Source: Rossellomorea aquimaris TF-12 (GTDB lineage: Bacteria; Bacillota; Bacilli; Bacillales; Bacillaceae_B). Taken from it: DNA of 64,000 nucleotides. The notes beneath the pieces were generated by a model that saw only the letters and a program-made list of their open reading frames with translations, was not told the DNA's origin and ran no database searches. This document shows positions 35,137 to 42,973 of this stretch, piece by piece. A program made the translations under genes and the position numbers. How positions within the stretch are numbered: position 1 is the stretch's first letter; each line of letters starts with the position of its first letter. Location of the stretch: NCBI RefSeq assembly GCF_001648555.1, contig NZ_LQXM01000026.1, positions 1-64,000 of the forward strand, written 5' to 3'.

Positions 35137-35302
35137 GCTCTGTCAACCAATGTGTGCTGGATGGTGAGGGGAACTACTTCGCTTTCCGAGGATGTTCGGC
35201 CGAGCCTCCTCAGCTTCGCTTCCGGGGTCTCGTCACGCCCATACTTCCGCAGAAGTCTACGCAGTTCCCCTCACCATCTATAAGAGGTTTAAGTGACAGA
35301 GC
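35137..35302. repeat. complete GCTCTGTCA palindromic element, 166 bp
   Basis: The ends are GCTCTGTCA and TGACAGAGC, with internal GGTGAGGGGAACT and AGTTCCCCTCACC. The centre is about 50 bases longer than in the copy at 28343 and contains CCGAGG/CCTCAG-type arms. It has the same nested inverted-repeat layout, with no reading frame of its own. Confidence 0.88.
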
Positions 35303-35444
35303 TTTATTGTGACAAAAAGTAAATCGAAAGAAGCTGTCATTCTATAATACAAGTTATATTGACCACTACACATATTATAAAATGCTGTTTTTCAAGCATA
35401 TATGGTATTTATATCAGTCTGTATCAGAAACTCAGCCTTTGAAA

Positions 35445-35570
35445 GTTGATTGGAGCGGAAGGTGCTCGACTCCTGTGGGAATAGCGAGAAAGTTGAGACC
35501 CCACAAGGCAAAGCCCGAGGAGGCTCAACTCACGCCCCAAGGAAAGCGAGCACCTGGAGCGGAAATCAAC
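35445..35570. repeat. GGAGCGGAAG dispersed repeat, best-preserved copy, 126 bp
   Basis: The outer arms GTTGATT / AATCAAC and inner arms GGTGCTCG / CGAGCACC enclose GACTCCTGTGGGAA, GAGACCCCACA and GCCCGAGGAGGCTCA. The flank to about 35610 (CGTAAACTTTGTGGC read on the minus strand) recurs at 20652 and 55852. Elements of this kind are common between genes in Bacillus-related genomes (from memory). No protein is encoded. Confidence 0.85.
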
Positions 35571-35643
35571 TTCTACTCGCTTTATCTATTCAATAGCCAC
35601 AAAGTTTACGAAAACAGCCAATTATAAAAAGGAGGGTTAAGTA

Positions 35644-36441
35644 ATGTTTGAACCTACCATGACGAAAGAGATTAAGAGTCTTTCAAGTCATTTAATGGAA
35701 GCAGAAAAAAAGAAACATGGAGTGAAACCAATAACTGAATTGAAGCCCTCAATCTCTATTCAGGAAGCTTACCATGTTCAATTGGAAACCATCACCCAAA
35801 AAGTTGAAAATGGTGCAACCATCATAGGGAAAAAAATAGGGTTAACATCCATTGCTATGCAGGAGCTACTCGGGGTTGATGAGCCAGATTACGGACATCT
35901 TCTTGATGGAATGGCAGTAGAAAATAATGGAGCTGTTAAAGGAAATCAAGTCCTTCAACCAAGGGTAGAGGGTGAAATCGCCTTTGTTTTAAAAAAAGAA
36001 TTAAAAGGACCTGATGTAACAGTAGAAGACGTATTAGAGGCGACAGATTACGTGTTACCCGCCTTAGAAATTGTGGATAGTAGAATACTCGATTGGAAGA
36101 TCAAATTACAAGATACGATTGCAGATAACGCGTCCTCTGGTTTGTTTGTCTTAGGTGATCATCCAGTATCAATTAATGAAGTGAACTTAAAAGAAGTTCA
36201 GGTGAAGCTATTTCGAAATGGAGAGTTGATGAATACTGGAAAGGGATCTGCTGCACTTGGCGACCCTGCCTATTGTGTAGCTTGGTTAGCTAATAAACTG
36301 GCTGACTATGATCTGTCTCTTGAGCCTGGTGAAGTCATTTTATCAGGAGCCTTATCAGCAGCCGTATTTGCCCATCCCGGAGATGAATTTTCAGCTGATT
36401 TCGATTGGTTTGGGAAAGTTTCCTGCACGTTTGCAAGGTAA
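35644..36441 (+). CDS. nbaG: 2-oxopent-4-enoate hydratase
   Basis: This 265-residue enzyme of the hydratase/decarboxylase (fumarylacetoacetate-hydrolase-like) family adds water to 2-oxopent-4-enoate, giving 4-hydroxy-2-oxovalerate. Visible motifs are GKKIGLTSIAMQELLGVDEPDYG, RVEGEIAFVLKKEL (metal-binding Glu residues) and ALEIVDSRI...DNASSGLFVLG. It is a paralogue of the decarboxylase at 38406. Its leading position in the lower-pathway block and resemblance to DmpE/NbaG decide the assignment. AAAGGAGGG precedes ATG 35644. Confidence 0.85.
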   Translation: MFEPTMTKEIKSLSSHLMEAEKKKHGVKPITELKPSISIQEAYHVQLETITQKVENGATIIGKKIGLTSIAMQELLGVDEPDYGHLLDGMAVENNGAVKGNQVLQPRVEGEIAFVLKKELKGPDVTVEDVLEATDYVLPALEIVDSRILDWKIKLQDTIADNASSGLFVLGDHPVSINEVNLKEVQVKLFRNGELMNTGKGSAALGDPAYCVAWLANKLADYDLSLEPGEVILSGALSAAVFAHPGDEFSADFDWFGKVSCTFAR

Positions 36442-36459
36442 GGAAGGGAGGATGCATGA

Positions 36460-37335
36460 ATGAAAATGAAAGCTGCTATTATTGGTTCAGGGAATATAGG
36501 AACCGATTTAATGAAAAAAATGCTTCATTCTGAGGTTTTAGACTTAACCACAATGATTGGAATTGACCCAAATTCAGAGGGATTAAAGATGGCTAAGGAA
36601 CATGGCCTTCATACGATTTCTAATGGGATAGAAGGATTTATAGAAAATCCAGATTTAGCTGATATTCTTTATGATGCAACTTCTGCAAAAGCACATATTA
36701 ATCATTCTGAAATTGTAAAAAAGCTTGGGAAAAAAATGATTGATCTTACTCCTGCTGCCATAGGACCTTTTGTTGTTCCTCCAGTAAATTTAAGCGAGCA
36801 CTTGCAAGAACTTAATGTAAATATGATTACTTGTGGAGGGCAGGCAACCATACCTATTGTTCACAGTGTAAATCAAGTAGCCCAAGTAGAATACGCAGAA
36901 ATAGTAGCCACTATTTCTAGTAGAAGTGCCGGACCAGGTACACGGGCCAACATAGACGAATTCACCGTGACAACAGCAAAAGGGCTTGAAGTGATCGGTG
37001 GAGCTAAAAGAGGTAAGGCTATTATCATTCTCAATCCGGCTGAACCACCCATTTTAATGAGGGATACTATTTATTGTCTTGTTAATGGAAAAGTCGACAA
37101 AGAAGCAATTACTCAATCTATAAAGAAAATGGTTAGTAAAGTGAAGGAATATGTTCCAGGATATCGTCTGCGGACTGACCCTATTATTGAAGACAATAAG
37201 GTGACAGTTTTTGTTGAGGTGGAGGGTTCTGGAGACTACCTGCCAAGCTATGCTGGTAATTTGGATATTATGACTGCTTCAGCTCTAAAAGTAGGAGAAG
37301 AAATGGCAAAACATTCAATAGCACAGCAAGCATAG
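36460..37335 (+). CDS. nbaJ: acetaldehyde dehydrogenase (acylating)
   Basis: This 291-residue NAD- and CoA-dependent enzyme oxidises acetaldehyde from the aldolase to acetyl-CoA. The nucleotide-binding [16 protein letters not shown], catalytic Cys in [11 protein letters not shown] and [17 protein letters not shown] are characteristic of the DmpF/NbaJ/BphJ family. This enzyme channels acetaldehyde from its aldolase partner (next gene, 33 bases downstream). GGGAGG precedes ATG 36460. Confidence 0.93.
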   Translation: MKMKAAIIGSGNIGTDLMKKMLHSEVLDLTTMIGIDPNSEGLKMAKEHGLHTISNGIEGFIENPDLADILYDATSAKAHINHSEIVKKLGKKMIDLTPAAIGPFVVPPVNLSEHLQELNVNMITCGGQATIPIVHSVNQVAQVEYAEIVATISSRSAGPGTRANIDEFTVTTAKGLEVIGGAKRGKAIIILNPAEPPILMRDTIYCLVNGKVDKEAITQSIKKMVSKVKEYVPGYRLRTDPIIEDNKVTVFVEVEGSGDYLPSYAGNLDIMTASALKVGEEMAKHSIAQQA

Positions 37336-37374
37336 GAATACTGATGGTATTCATTAAGAGAAAGGAGAATGAGG

Positions 37375-38406
37375 GTGAAACATCCGGATGTTACTATCAC
37401 TGAGGTAGCTTTAAGGGATGGCAGCCATGCTATTGGTCACAATTATACAGTCGAGCAAGTAGAGGCTGTGGCGAAAGCATTGGATAATGCGGGCGTTCCC
37501 TATATTGAAGTTTCGCATGGAGATGGGCTCGGAGGATCGTCTCTACAATACGGACTCTCTAAAACCAATGAATTCGACTTAATATCAGCAGCTGTTTCTG
37601 TATGTACACAAGCTAGAATCGGAGTCCTGCTTATACCCGGAATAGGCACAGTTGCAGAGTTAATGTTAGCTGAAGATGCAGGGGCAAGGCTGGCCAGAAT
37701 AGCCACCCATGTAACAGAAGCAGATGTATCAAAACAACACATTCAAAAAGCAAAAGAATTAGGAATGGAAACAGTGGGTTTCTTAATGATGGCTCATATG
37801 GCTCCGGTAGAAAAGTTAGTACAGCAAGCAAAATTAATGGAAAGCTACGGTGCTGATACCATTTATATTGTGGATTCAGCTGGAGCACTGCTCCCACATG
37901 AAGTAAGGGAAAGAGTGAGAGCTTTAAAACAGAATCTACAATCCCATGTGGGATTTCATGCCCATAATAATCTTTCATTAGCTATGGCTAATACACTTGT
38001 GGCCATTGAAGAAGGAGCGACTAGAGTTGATGGCAGCGTCAGATGCCTGGGGGCAGGTGCTGGTAATACTCAAACGGAAGTGCTTGTTTCCATTCTTGAT
38101 CGTATGAACATATCCACTTGTATCGATCCATATAAAATGATGGATTTGGCAGAAGAGATTGTGGCCCCCATTTTAGAGAAGCCACAGGAAATCACAAGAG
38201 GAAGTTTAATTCTTGGGTATGCTGGAGTGTATTCAAGCTTTTTGCTCCATGCCCAAAGAGCGGCTGATAAATTTAATGTCGATTCAAGAGACATCTTAGT
38301 TGAATTAGGTAAAAGAGGTGTCGTTGGAGGACAAGAAGACATGATTATTGATGTTGCTTATGAATTATCGAACAGAGCTACATCAGTGTTGAAAGGGGTT
38401 AAATAA
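37375..38406 (+). CDS. nbaI: 4-hydroxy-2-oxovalerate aldolase
   Basis: This metal-dependent TIM-barrel aldolase of about 343 residues splits 4-hydroxy-2-oxovalerate to pyruvate and acetaldehyde. Motifs are ALRDGSHAIGHNYT (catalytic Arg/Asp/His), VGFHAHNNLSLAMANT (metal-binding His pair) and GSVRCLGAGAGNTQTE. GTG 37375 is preferred because AAAGGAG is seven bases upstream; ATG 37369 lies too close to that site. The stop codon overlaps the next start (TAATG). It forms a channelling complex with the preceding dehydrogenase in relatives. Confidence 0.92.
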   Translation: MKHPDVTITEVALRDGSHAIGHNYTVEQVEAVAKALDNAGVPYIEVSHGDGLGGSSLQYGLSKTNEFDLISAAVSVCTQARIGVLLIPGIGTVAELMLAEDAGARLARIATHVTEADVSKQHIQKAKELGMETVGFLMMAHMAPVEKLVQQAKLMESYGADTIYIVDSAGALLPHEVRERVRALKQNLQSHVGFHAHNNLSLAMANTLVAIEEGATRVDGSVRCLGAGAGNTQTEVLVSILDRMNISTCIDPYKMMDLAEEIVAPILEKPQEITRGSLILGYAGVYSSFLLHAQRAADKFNVDSRDILVELGKRGVVGGQEDMIIDVAYELSNRATSVLKGVK

Positions 38407-39206
38407 TGGAGACAAAAACTCAAAGCCTAAAGCAAATAGCTGAAAATATTGATTTTCACCAAACGAAAGGGATTGAAATGGATAAGCTTACGATTGCTTA
38501 TCCAAACTTGAGCGTAAGGGATGCCTATGAAATTCAGGAACTATGGGAGCAATGTGCCAAGAAGCGCGAAGATAATAAAATCGGATGGAAAATGGGCTTG
38601 ACGAGTATTGCAAAACAAAAATCGGTTGGAGTAAACGAACCGATTTATGGAAGACTGACAAATTCAATGGAAGTGAAGGGGAATACTCTTTCTTTAAAAG
38701 GATTGATCCATCCAAGGGTTGAACCGGAAGTTGCATTTGTCATGAAAAAAGACTTAAAGGGAAAGAATTTGACTCCTCGAGATGTATGGAGTGCTACTGA
38801 GTTTATTATGCCGGCAGTTGAAGTAATTGATAGTCGTTATAAGAATTTTTCTTTTACACTTGTTGACGTTGTAGCAGATAATGCCTCTTCTTCCCGATTT
38901 ATTCTTAGTAATCAAGCTTTCTCCCCTTTTCACTCACCAATGGATAGCTTAGAAGTTTCTATGTATCGGAACGGAGAAAAGGTTCAATCCGGCTTAGGAT
39001 CAGCAGTCTTAGGACACCCGGTAAAATCGATTATCAAATTAGCAGAAATGTTGGATAGAGACGGTTTGGGAATCGAAGCAGGGATGGTCGTTTTAACAGG
39101 AGGAATGACGGAAGCCATTAATATTTATGACGGAGATACCGTAAAAGTTGAATTTGGTCCCCTGGGTTCGATTAGCTTTAATGCAAGTAACGGAAAGGAT
39201 GAGTAA
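38406..39206 (+). CDS. nbaH: 4-oxalocrotonate decarboxylase
   Basis: This 266-residue enzyme is of the same family as nbaG, catalysing decarboxylation of 4-oxalocrotonate to 2-oxopent-4-enoate. Motifs are GWKMGLTSIAKQKSVGVNEPIYG, RVEPEVAFVMKKDL and AVEVIDSRYKNFSFTLVDVVADNASSSRF. The YKNFSF insert and resemblance to DmpH/NbaH separate it from the hydratase. In relatives the two form a complex. AAAGGGG precedes ATG 38406, which overlaps the aldolase stop. Confidence 0.87.
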   Translation: METKTQSLKQIAENIDFHQTKGIEMDKLTIAYPNLSVRDAYEIQELWEQCAKKREDNKIGWKMGLTSIAKQKSVGVNEPIYGRLTNSMEVKGNTLSLKGLIHPRVEPEVAFVMKKDLKGKNLTPRDVWSATEFIMPAVEVIDSRYKNFSFTLVDVVADNASSSRFILSNQAFSPFHSPMDSLEVSMYRNGEKVQSGLGSAVLGHPVKSIIKLAEMLDRDGLGIEAGMVVLTGGMTEAINIYDGDTVKVEFGPLGSISFNASNGKDE

Positions 39207-39208
39207 GA

Positions 39209-39403
39209 GTGCCTATCACTCATCTTCATATCATTGAAGGAAGAAGTGCAGAAGTAAAACAAAGGCTTATGGAAACGATTACTCATTCTATATGCGAATG
39301 CTTAGGAACCAGTCCTGAACAAGTACGGGTTTTAATTCACGAGGTTCCAAAAGAGAATTGGGGTGTCGGTGGTGCGCCTAAAGAACATATATTGGATCGT
39401 TAA
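39209..39403 (+). CDS. 4-oxalocrotonate tautomerase
   Basis: This 64-residue protein has the catalytic Pro right after the initiator Met (MPITHLHIIEGRS) and Arg residues at the positions used by 4-OT (RSAEVKQRL, VRVLIHEVP). It interconverts 2-hydroxymuconate and 4-oxalocrotonate (2-oxo-3-hexenedioate). The start is GTG 39209, two bases after the decarboxylase stop, with AAAGGATGAG upstream. It would supply the correct tautomer to nbaH. Confidence 0.9.
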   Translation: MPITHLHIIEGRSAEVKQRLMETITHSICECLGTSPEQVRVLIHEVPKENWGVGGAPKEHILDR

Positions 39404-39421
39404 TAAATAGGAGGTGCTTTG

Positions 39422-39958
39422 GTGGAAAGACTTCATAGTCAGTCATTTGAATGGCCCCAATCCATCGTTACAATCGGTGCATTTGATGGTGTACACAAAG
39501 GACATCAGTCGGTGATAACTTACGCTGTTAATGAAAGTAGGAAAAAAGGAATTCCCTGTTTAGTGTATACGTTTGACCCGCCTCCAAGAGCCTATTTTAA
39601 CGGAGTGAAAATGCTAACAACCTTAGAAGAAAAGCTTGTTCGTATAGAGGCTCTTGGTGTTGATTACATTAAAGTTGCCAACTTCAACGAAGAATTCCTA
39701 AAACAAACTTCAGCTCAGTTCATTCAAACTCTGAGAAACTTCAAACCTATGGAGATTTTTGTAGGTAATGAATTTAGGTTTGGAAATGGTCGAGAAGGAA
39801 ATGTTGATACACTGAAGAAGCTATTCAAGGTCACTACATTGGAACCTGTCTGTTGTGAGGAGGGTGTAGTGATTTCCTCAACTAGAATAAGAGAGCTTGT
39901 GGAGCAGGGCAAAGATTTCGAAGCTAGTAATTTATTAGGCTTGCATTTTCAAATGTAA
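39422..39958 (+). CDS. stand-alone FAD synthetase domain (RibF N-terminal domain only)
   Basis: This 178-residue protein equals the FMN-adenylyltransferase half of bifunctional RibF. The nucleotidyltransferase motif GAFDGVHKGH is at residues 19-28 and the C-terminal SSTRIRELVEQG motif near 152-163. The riboflavin kinase domain of about 130 residues is absent. The ORF ends cleanly with a normal stop, so this is a single-domain protein rather than a visible frameshift. GTG 39422 follows AGGAGG by seven bases. A dedicated FAD supply for the flavin-dependent monooxygenase is the likely reason for its presence (inference). Confidence 0.8.
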   Translation: MERLHSQSFEWPQSIVTIGAFDGVHKGHQSVITYAVNESRKKGIPCLVYTFDPPPRAYFNGVKMLTTLEEKLVRIEALGVDYIKVANFNEEFLKQTSAQFIQTLRNFKPMEIFVGNEFRFGNGREGNVDTLKKLFKVTTLEPVCCEEGVVISSTRIRELVEQGKDFEASNLLGLHFQM

Positions 39959-40017
39959 GGAAGGCTAACAACCTTCTAAAATTGAAGAGTTTTACTAATG
40001 ATAAGGGGGAAATGAAA

Positions 40018-41043
40018 TTGAAAACAATGAAAAAGTGGGGTTTATCATTCTTAAGCTTGGTCCTTGTAATTGGTGTTCTAGTTGCTTGTGGATCTGGAGA
40101 AACCAAGACCAGTAGTGGAACAGAAGGAGACTCAGAAAAAACGTATAACTTTAAGTTGGCTCATATTACACCACCAACTCATATGTGGCACAAAGGGGCA
40201 GAAAAATTCAAAGAAGAGCTTGAAAAAAGATCAGAAGGTCGCATGAAATTAGAAATTTACCCTTCAAGTCAATTAGGAACAGAAGCCGATATGGTAGAAC
40301 AAATTGCTGCGGGATCTGTTGACTTCGGTTTAATAACTGCGGCTTATATGAGTTCAAGAGAACCTTCCTTCGCAGCCTGGTTTACCCCTTACGCTTTTGA
40401 GGATTTAAATGCAGCAAATGATGCAAGAGATTCTGAAGTGGCTAAAAAGATTCTTGATACCATCGATAAACAAGGATTGGTAGGTCTTGACTATTTATTC
40501 GCCGGGCAACGGGTAATGTTGTTTAAAGATAAAGAAGTGAAGGGTCCTTCAGATATGGAAGGGTTAAAATTACGTGTAACTCCAAGTCCTCCAATGCAGG
40601 ATTTTTACCAATTCTCAGGTGCTTCTACCGAGGGGCTTCCACTTCCTGAAGTTTATTCAGCCGTTCAAACGGGTGTTATTGATGGAATGGATATGGACTT
40701 AGATGCTGCGATTACAAACAAGTATCATGAAGTAGTGAAATACGGGGCTGTCACTAATCATATGGTTTGGCCAGCCGTTGCGATGATGAATAAAAAGACA
40801 TTTGAAGGTATGTCTGAAGAAGATCAAAAAATCATTCGTGAATCCATGGCAGCAGCAGCAGACTTCGCAGCTACAACAAGAGCAGGACAAGAAGAAGAGT
40901 TTAGACAAACGCTAAAGGACGAAGGAATGACCATTTATGAATTGGATGCTGATGTATTTAGCGAACAAATGAATAAGTTTGATGAAAAATATGGTCCTAC
41001 TGATCCACTTATTCAAGAGTTTATTGATACCTTCCGAAAGTAA
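40018..41043 (+). CDS. dctP: TRAP transporter solute-binding lipoprotein, DctP family
   Basis: This 342-residue extracytoplasmic solute-binding protein has a lipoprotein signal peptide (hydrophobic LSFLSLVLVIGVLVAC, lipobox LVAC) and a DctP fold. Family motifs are AHITPPTHMWHKGAEKFKEEL, LRVTPSPPMQDF (with the carboxylate-binding Arg) and GVIDGMDMDLDA. TTG 40018 is spaced seven bases from AAGGGGG; ATG 40012 is too close. Although the family is named for dicarboxylates, members bind many organic and aromatic acids. Its place at the end of this cluster suggests anthranilate or a related acid. Confidence 0.85.
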   Translation: MKTMKKWGLSFLSLVLVIGVLVACGSGETKTSSGTEGDSEKTYNFKLAHITPPTHMWHKGAEKFKEELEKRSEGRMKLEIYPSSQLGTEADMVEQIAAGSVDFGLITAAYMSSREPSFAAWFTPYAFEDLNAANDARDSEVAKKILDTIDKQGLVGLDYLFAGQRVMLFKDKEVKGPSDMEGLKLRVTPSPPMQDFYQFSGASTEGLPLPEVYSAVQTGVIDGMDMDLDAAITNKYHEVVKYGAVTNHMVWPAVAMMNKKTFEGMSEEDQKIIRESMAAAADFAATTRAGQEEEFRQTLKDEGMTIYELDADVFSEQMNKFDEKYGPTDPLIQEFIDTFRK

Positions 41044-41069
41044 TAGATTAGCATAGGGGGTCAAAGATT

Positions 41070-41549
41070 ATGAAGGCGATAAGTAACGGCATTTCATCTA
41101 TAGAAAAAATACTGTCAATCATACTAATGTTTTCGATGGCCGTTATCGTAACGTTAGCAGTTGGTTTTCGTTATATTCTTAATTCTCCATTGTCTTGGGC
41201 TGGAGAAGTATCTATTTTTCTTCTCATATGGATTAGTTTTATTGGAGGGAGCTTGGGGCTGAAATATAAGTCCCAAGCCTCTGTTACCATACTTCTCGAA
41301 TATGTATCTACTAAAATGAAAAGAATAATTCTTATTTTAGGGCATATCATTATGCTCGTTTTTCTCGTTCTACTGATCTATTACAGCGTGATGTGGATTT
41401 TATCACCTAGTGTAGGGTATCAAAAATCAACTGCCATGCTCATTCCTATGTGGATACCTTATTTAGCCGTGCCACTCGGACTAACCTTTGCAAGTATACA
41501 TGTGTTATCAAACCTCCTTGATTTTGTGAAAAAGGAGGGAACAGAATGA
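41070..41549 (+). CDS. dctQ: TRAP transporter small membrane subunit, DctQ family
   Basis: This 159-residue protein has four hydrophobic segments and the family motif SWAGEVSIFLLIWISFIGGSLGLKYKSQ. DctQ forms the membrane complex with DctM for sodium- or proton-driven uptake of the DctP-bound solute. AGGGGG precedes ATG 41070. Its stop overlaps the dctM start (ATGA), which implies coupled translation. Confidence 0.9.
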   Translation: MKAISNGISSIEKILSIILMFSMAVIVTLAVGFRYILNSPLSWAGEVSIFLLIWISFIGGSLGLKYKSQASVTILLEYVSTKMKRIILILGHIIMLVFLVLLIYYSVMWILSPSVGYQKSTAMLIPMWIPYLAVPLGLTFASIHVLSNLLDFVKKEGTE

Positions 41550-42826
41550 CGATAATAGTAGTGATTTGCTTTTTCTTGCTTTTATTTATGGCTGTTCCCA
41601 TATCATTAGTATTAGGAATTACAACGATTTTGTATTTTTTTATTGTTGGGAATACGGCACTCTTACCGTCTACACCAATGAGACTCTATTCCGGACTGGA
41701 CAATTTCGGGTTATTAGCAATCCCATTATTTATGCTTGCTGGAGAGTTGATGAATGGCGGGGGAATCACCACTAGATTAGTAAAATTCGCAAGAGTGTTA
41801 ATTGGTCATGTTCGTGGAGGATTAGCTTATGTGACAGTAATAGCAAATATGTTTTTAGCCTCTATTTTGGGGTCGGCAAATGCTCAAGCAGCAATGATGA
41901 GCAAAGTAATGGTCCCTGAAATGGAAAAGGAGGGATACGATAGGGAGTTTTCCTCAGCTTTGACGTTGGCCTCTTCTATCGTAGCTCCAATCATTCCTCC
42001 AAGTATGATTTTTATCATATATGGAACCCTTTCTGGAACCTCCATTGGCGGTTTATTTATGGCGGGTATTATTCCTGGAATTATGTATGGTATTGGTTTT
42101 ATAAGCTTAATCGCTTTTCTTGGCTATAAATATAATTTTAAAAAATCCACTAGGGCATCAGGTAAAGAAATGATGACTAGTTTTCTAAGTGTCTTGCCAG
42201 CCTTATTGGTTCCATTTATTATTATCTTTGGAATATTAAGTGGGGCCTTTACAGCAACGGAGTCAGCAGCGGTTGCATCTGCTGTGGCTTTCATTGTAGG
42301 AATGATCTTTTACAAAGAATTAAAGTGGAAGAAGATCCCTGGAATCTTAGTGAATACTGTTACGTCAACAGCAACCGTTACCTTTTTAATTGCTATGGCA
42401 AATATTTTCGGGTGGATGATTGCATTCGAACAAATTCCACAAGCAATCGTCACACAAATGACTTCCCTCTCGAGTAATCCATTTGTTTTTCTTTTATTGG
42501 TGAATATATTATTGCTATTACTCGGTGCTGTACTTGATGGTATCGCTGCTTTAATTATTTTAGTACCAGTTTTTATGCCACTTATTACTGCCTTTCACAT
42601 TGATCCAATTCATTTTGGTGTTATCATTTGTATTAATCTTACAATTGGACTCCTCACACCGCCAGTCGGTACCGGGCTGTTCATTGTCTCATCCATTGCA
42701 GAAGTCAGGTTTGAAAGATTAGTAAGAGCTACGTTGCCATTTCTTGTGATGGGTATATTCATTTTGTTCATTATCACCTACTGGGAAGGTGCTGTAATGT
42801 GGATTCCTAATAAACTTGGACTTTAG
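41546..42826 (+). CDS. dctM: TRAP transporter large membrane subunit, DctM family
   Basis: This 426-residue permease has about 12 hydrophobic segments. Conserved DctM motifs are FMLAGELMNGGGI, ANAQAAMMSKVMVPEMEKEGYDREFSSALTLASSIVAPIIPPSM and NLTIGLLTPPVGTGLF. AAGGAGGG precedes the ATG. It is the last gene of the catabolic cluster and is followed by a strong terminator. Confidence 0.93.
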   Translation: MTIIVVICFFLLLFMAVPISLVLGITTILYFFIVGNTALLPSTPMRLYSGLDNFGLLAIPLFMLAGELMNGGGITTRLVKFARVLIGHVRGGLAYVTVIANMFLASILGSANAQAAMMSKVMVPEMEKEGYDREFSSALTLASSIVAPIIPPSMIFIIYGTLSGTSIGGLFMAGIIPGIMYGIGFISLIAFLGYKYNFKKSTRASGKEMMTSFLSVLPALLVPFIIIFGILSGAFTATESAAVASAVAFIVGMIFYKELKWKKIPGILVNTVTSTATVTFLIAMANIFGWMIAFEQIPQAIVTQMTSLSSNPFVFLLLVNILLLLLGAVLDGIAALIILVPVFMPLITAFHIDPIHFGVIICINLTIGLLTPPVGTGLFIVSSIAEVRFERLVRATLPFLVMGIFILFIITYWEGAVMWIPNKLGL

Positions 42827-42835
42827 GGTTCAAGT

Positions 42836-42874
42836 AAAACCAGTTTCCTTACTAATAGGAGGCTGGTTTTTTTA
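42836..42874 (+). terminator. terminator at the end of the catabolic island
   Basis: AAAACCAGTTTCCT / AGGAGGCTGGTTTT (one mismatch) is followed by TTTTTTT just after the dctM stop. Confidence 0.88.
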
Positions 42875-42973
42875 TAGTCAATATATCCCATATAAAATAT
42901 AGAACTAAATATTTATGTACCTTAATGAATTATTATTCTATCATTTAACTATTACATAATTTGGAGGTATAAA

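Larger units (their letters stand above)
35090..35643. other. gene-free gap inside the catabolic cluster, filled by repeats
   Basis: This interval holds one complete copy of each dispersed repeat family (35137-35302 and 35445-35570, with flank to about 35610). Open frames crossing it are repeat sequence without ribosome binding sites. It splits the catabolic cluster into an upper part (ring cleavage) and a lower part (aliphatic steps). Confidence 0.7.

Noticed and set aside
35013-35627. Two open frames in the nbaE-nbaG gap
   Set aside because: They run through the repeat elements, have no ribosome binding sites and show no protein-like composition.
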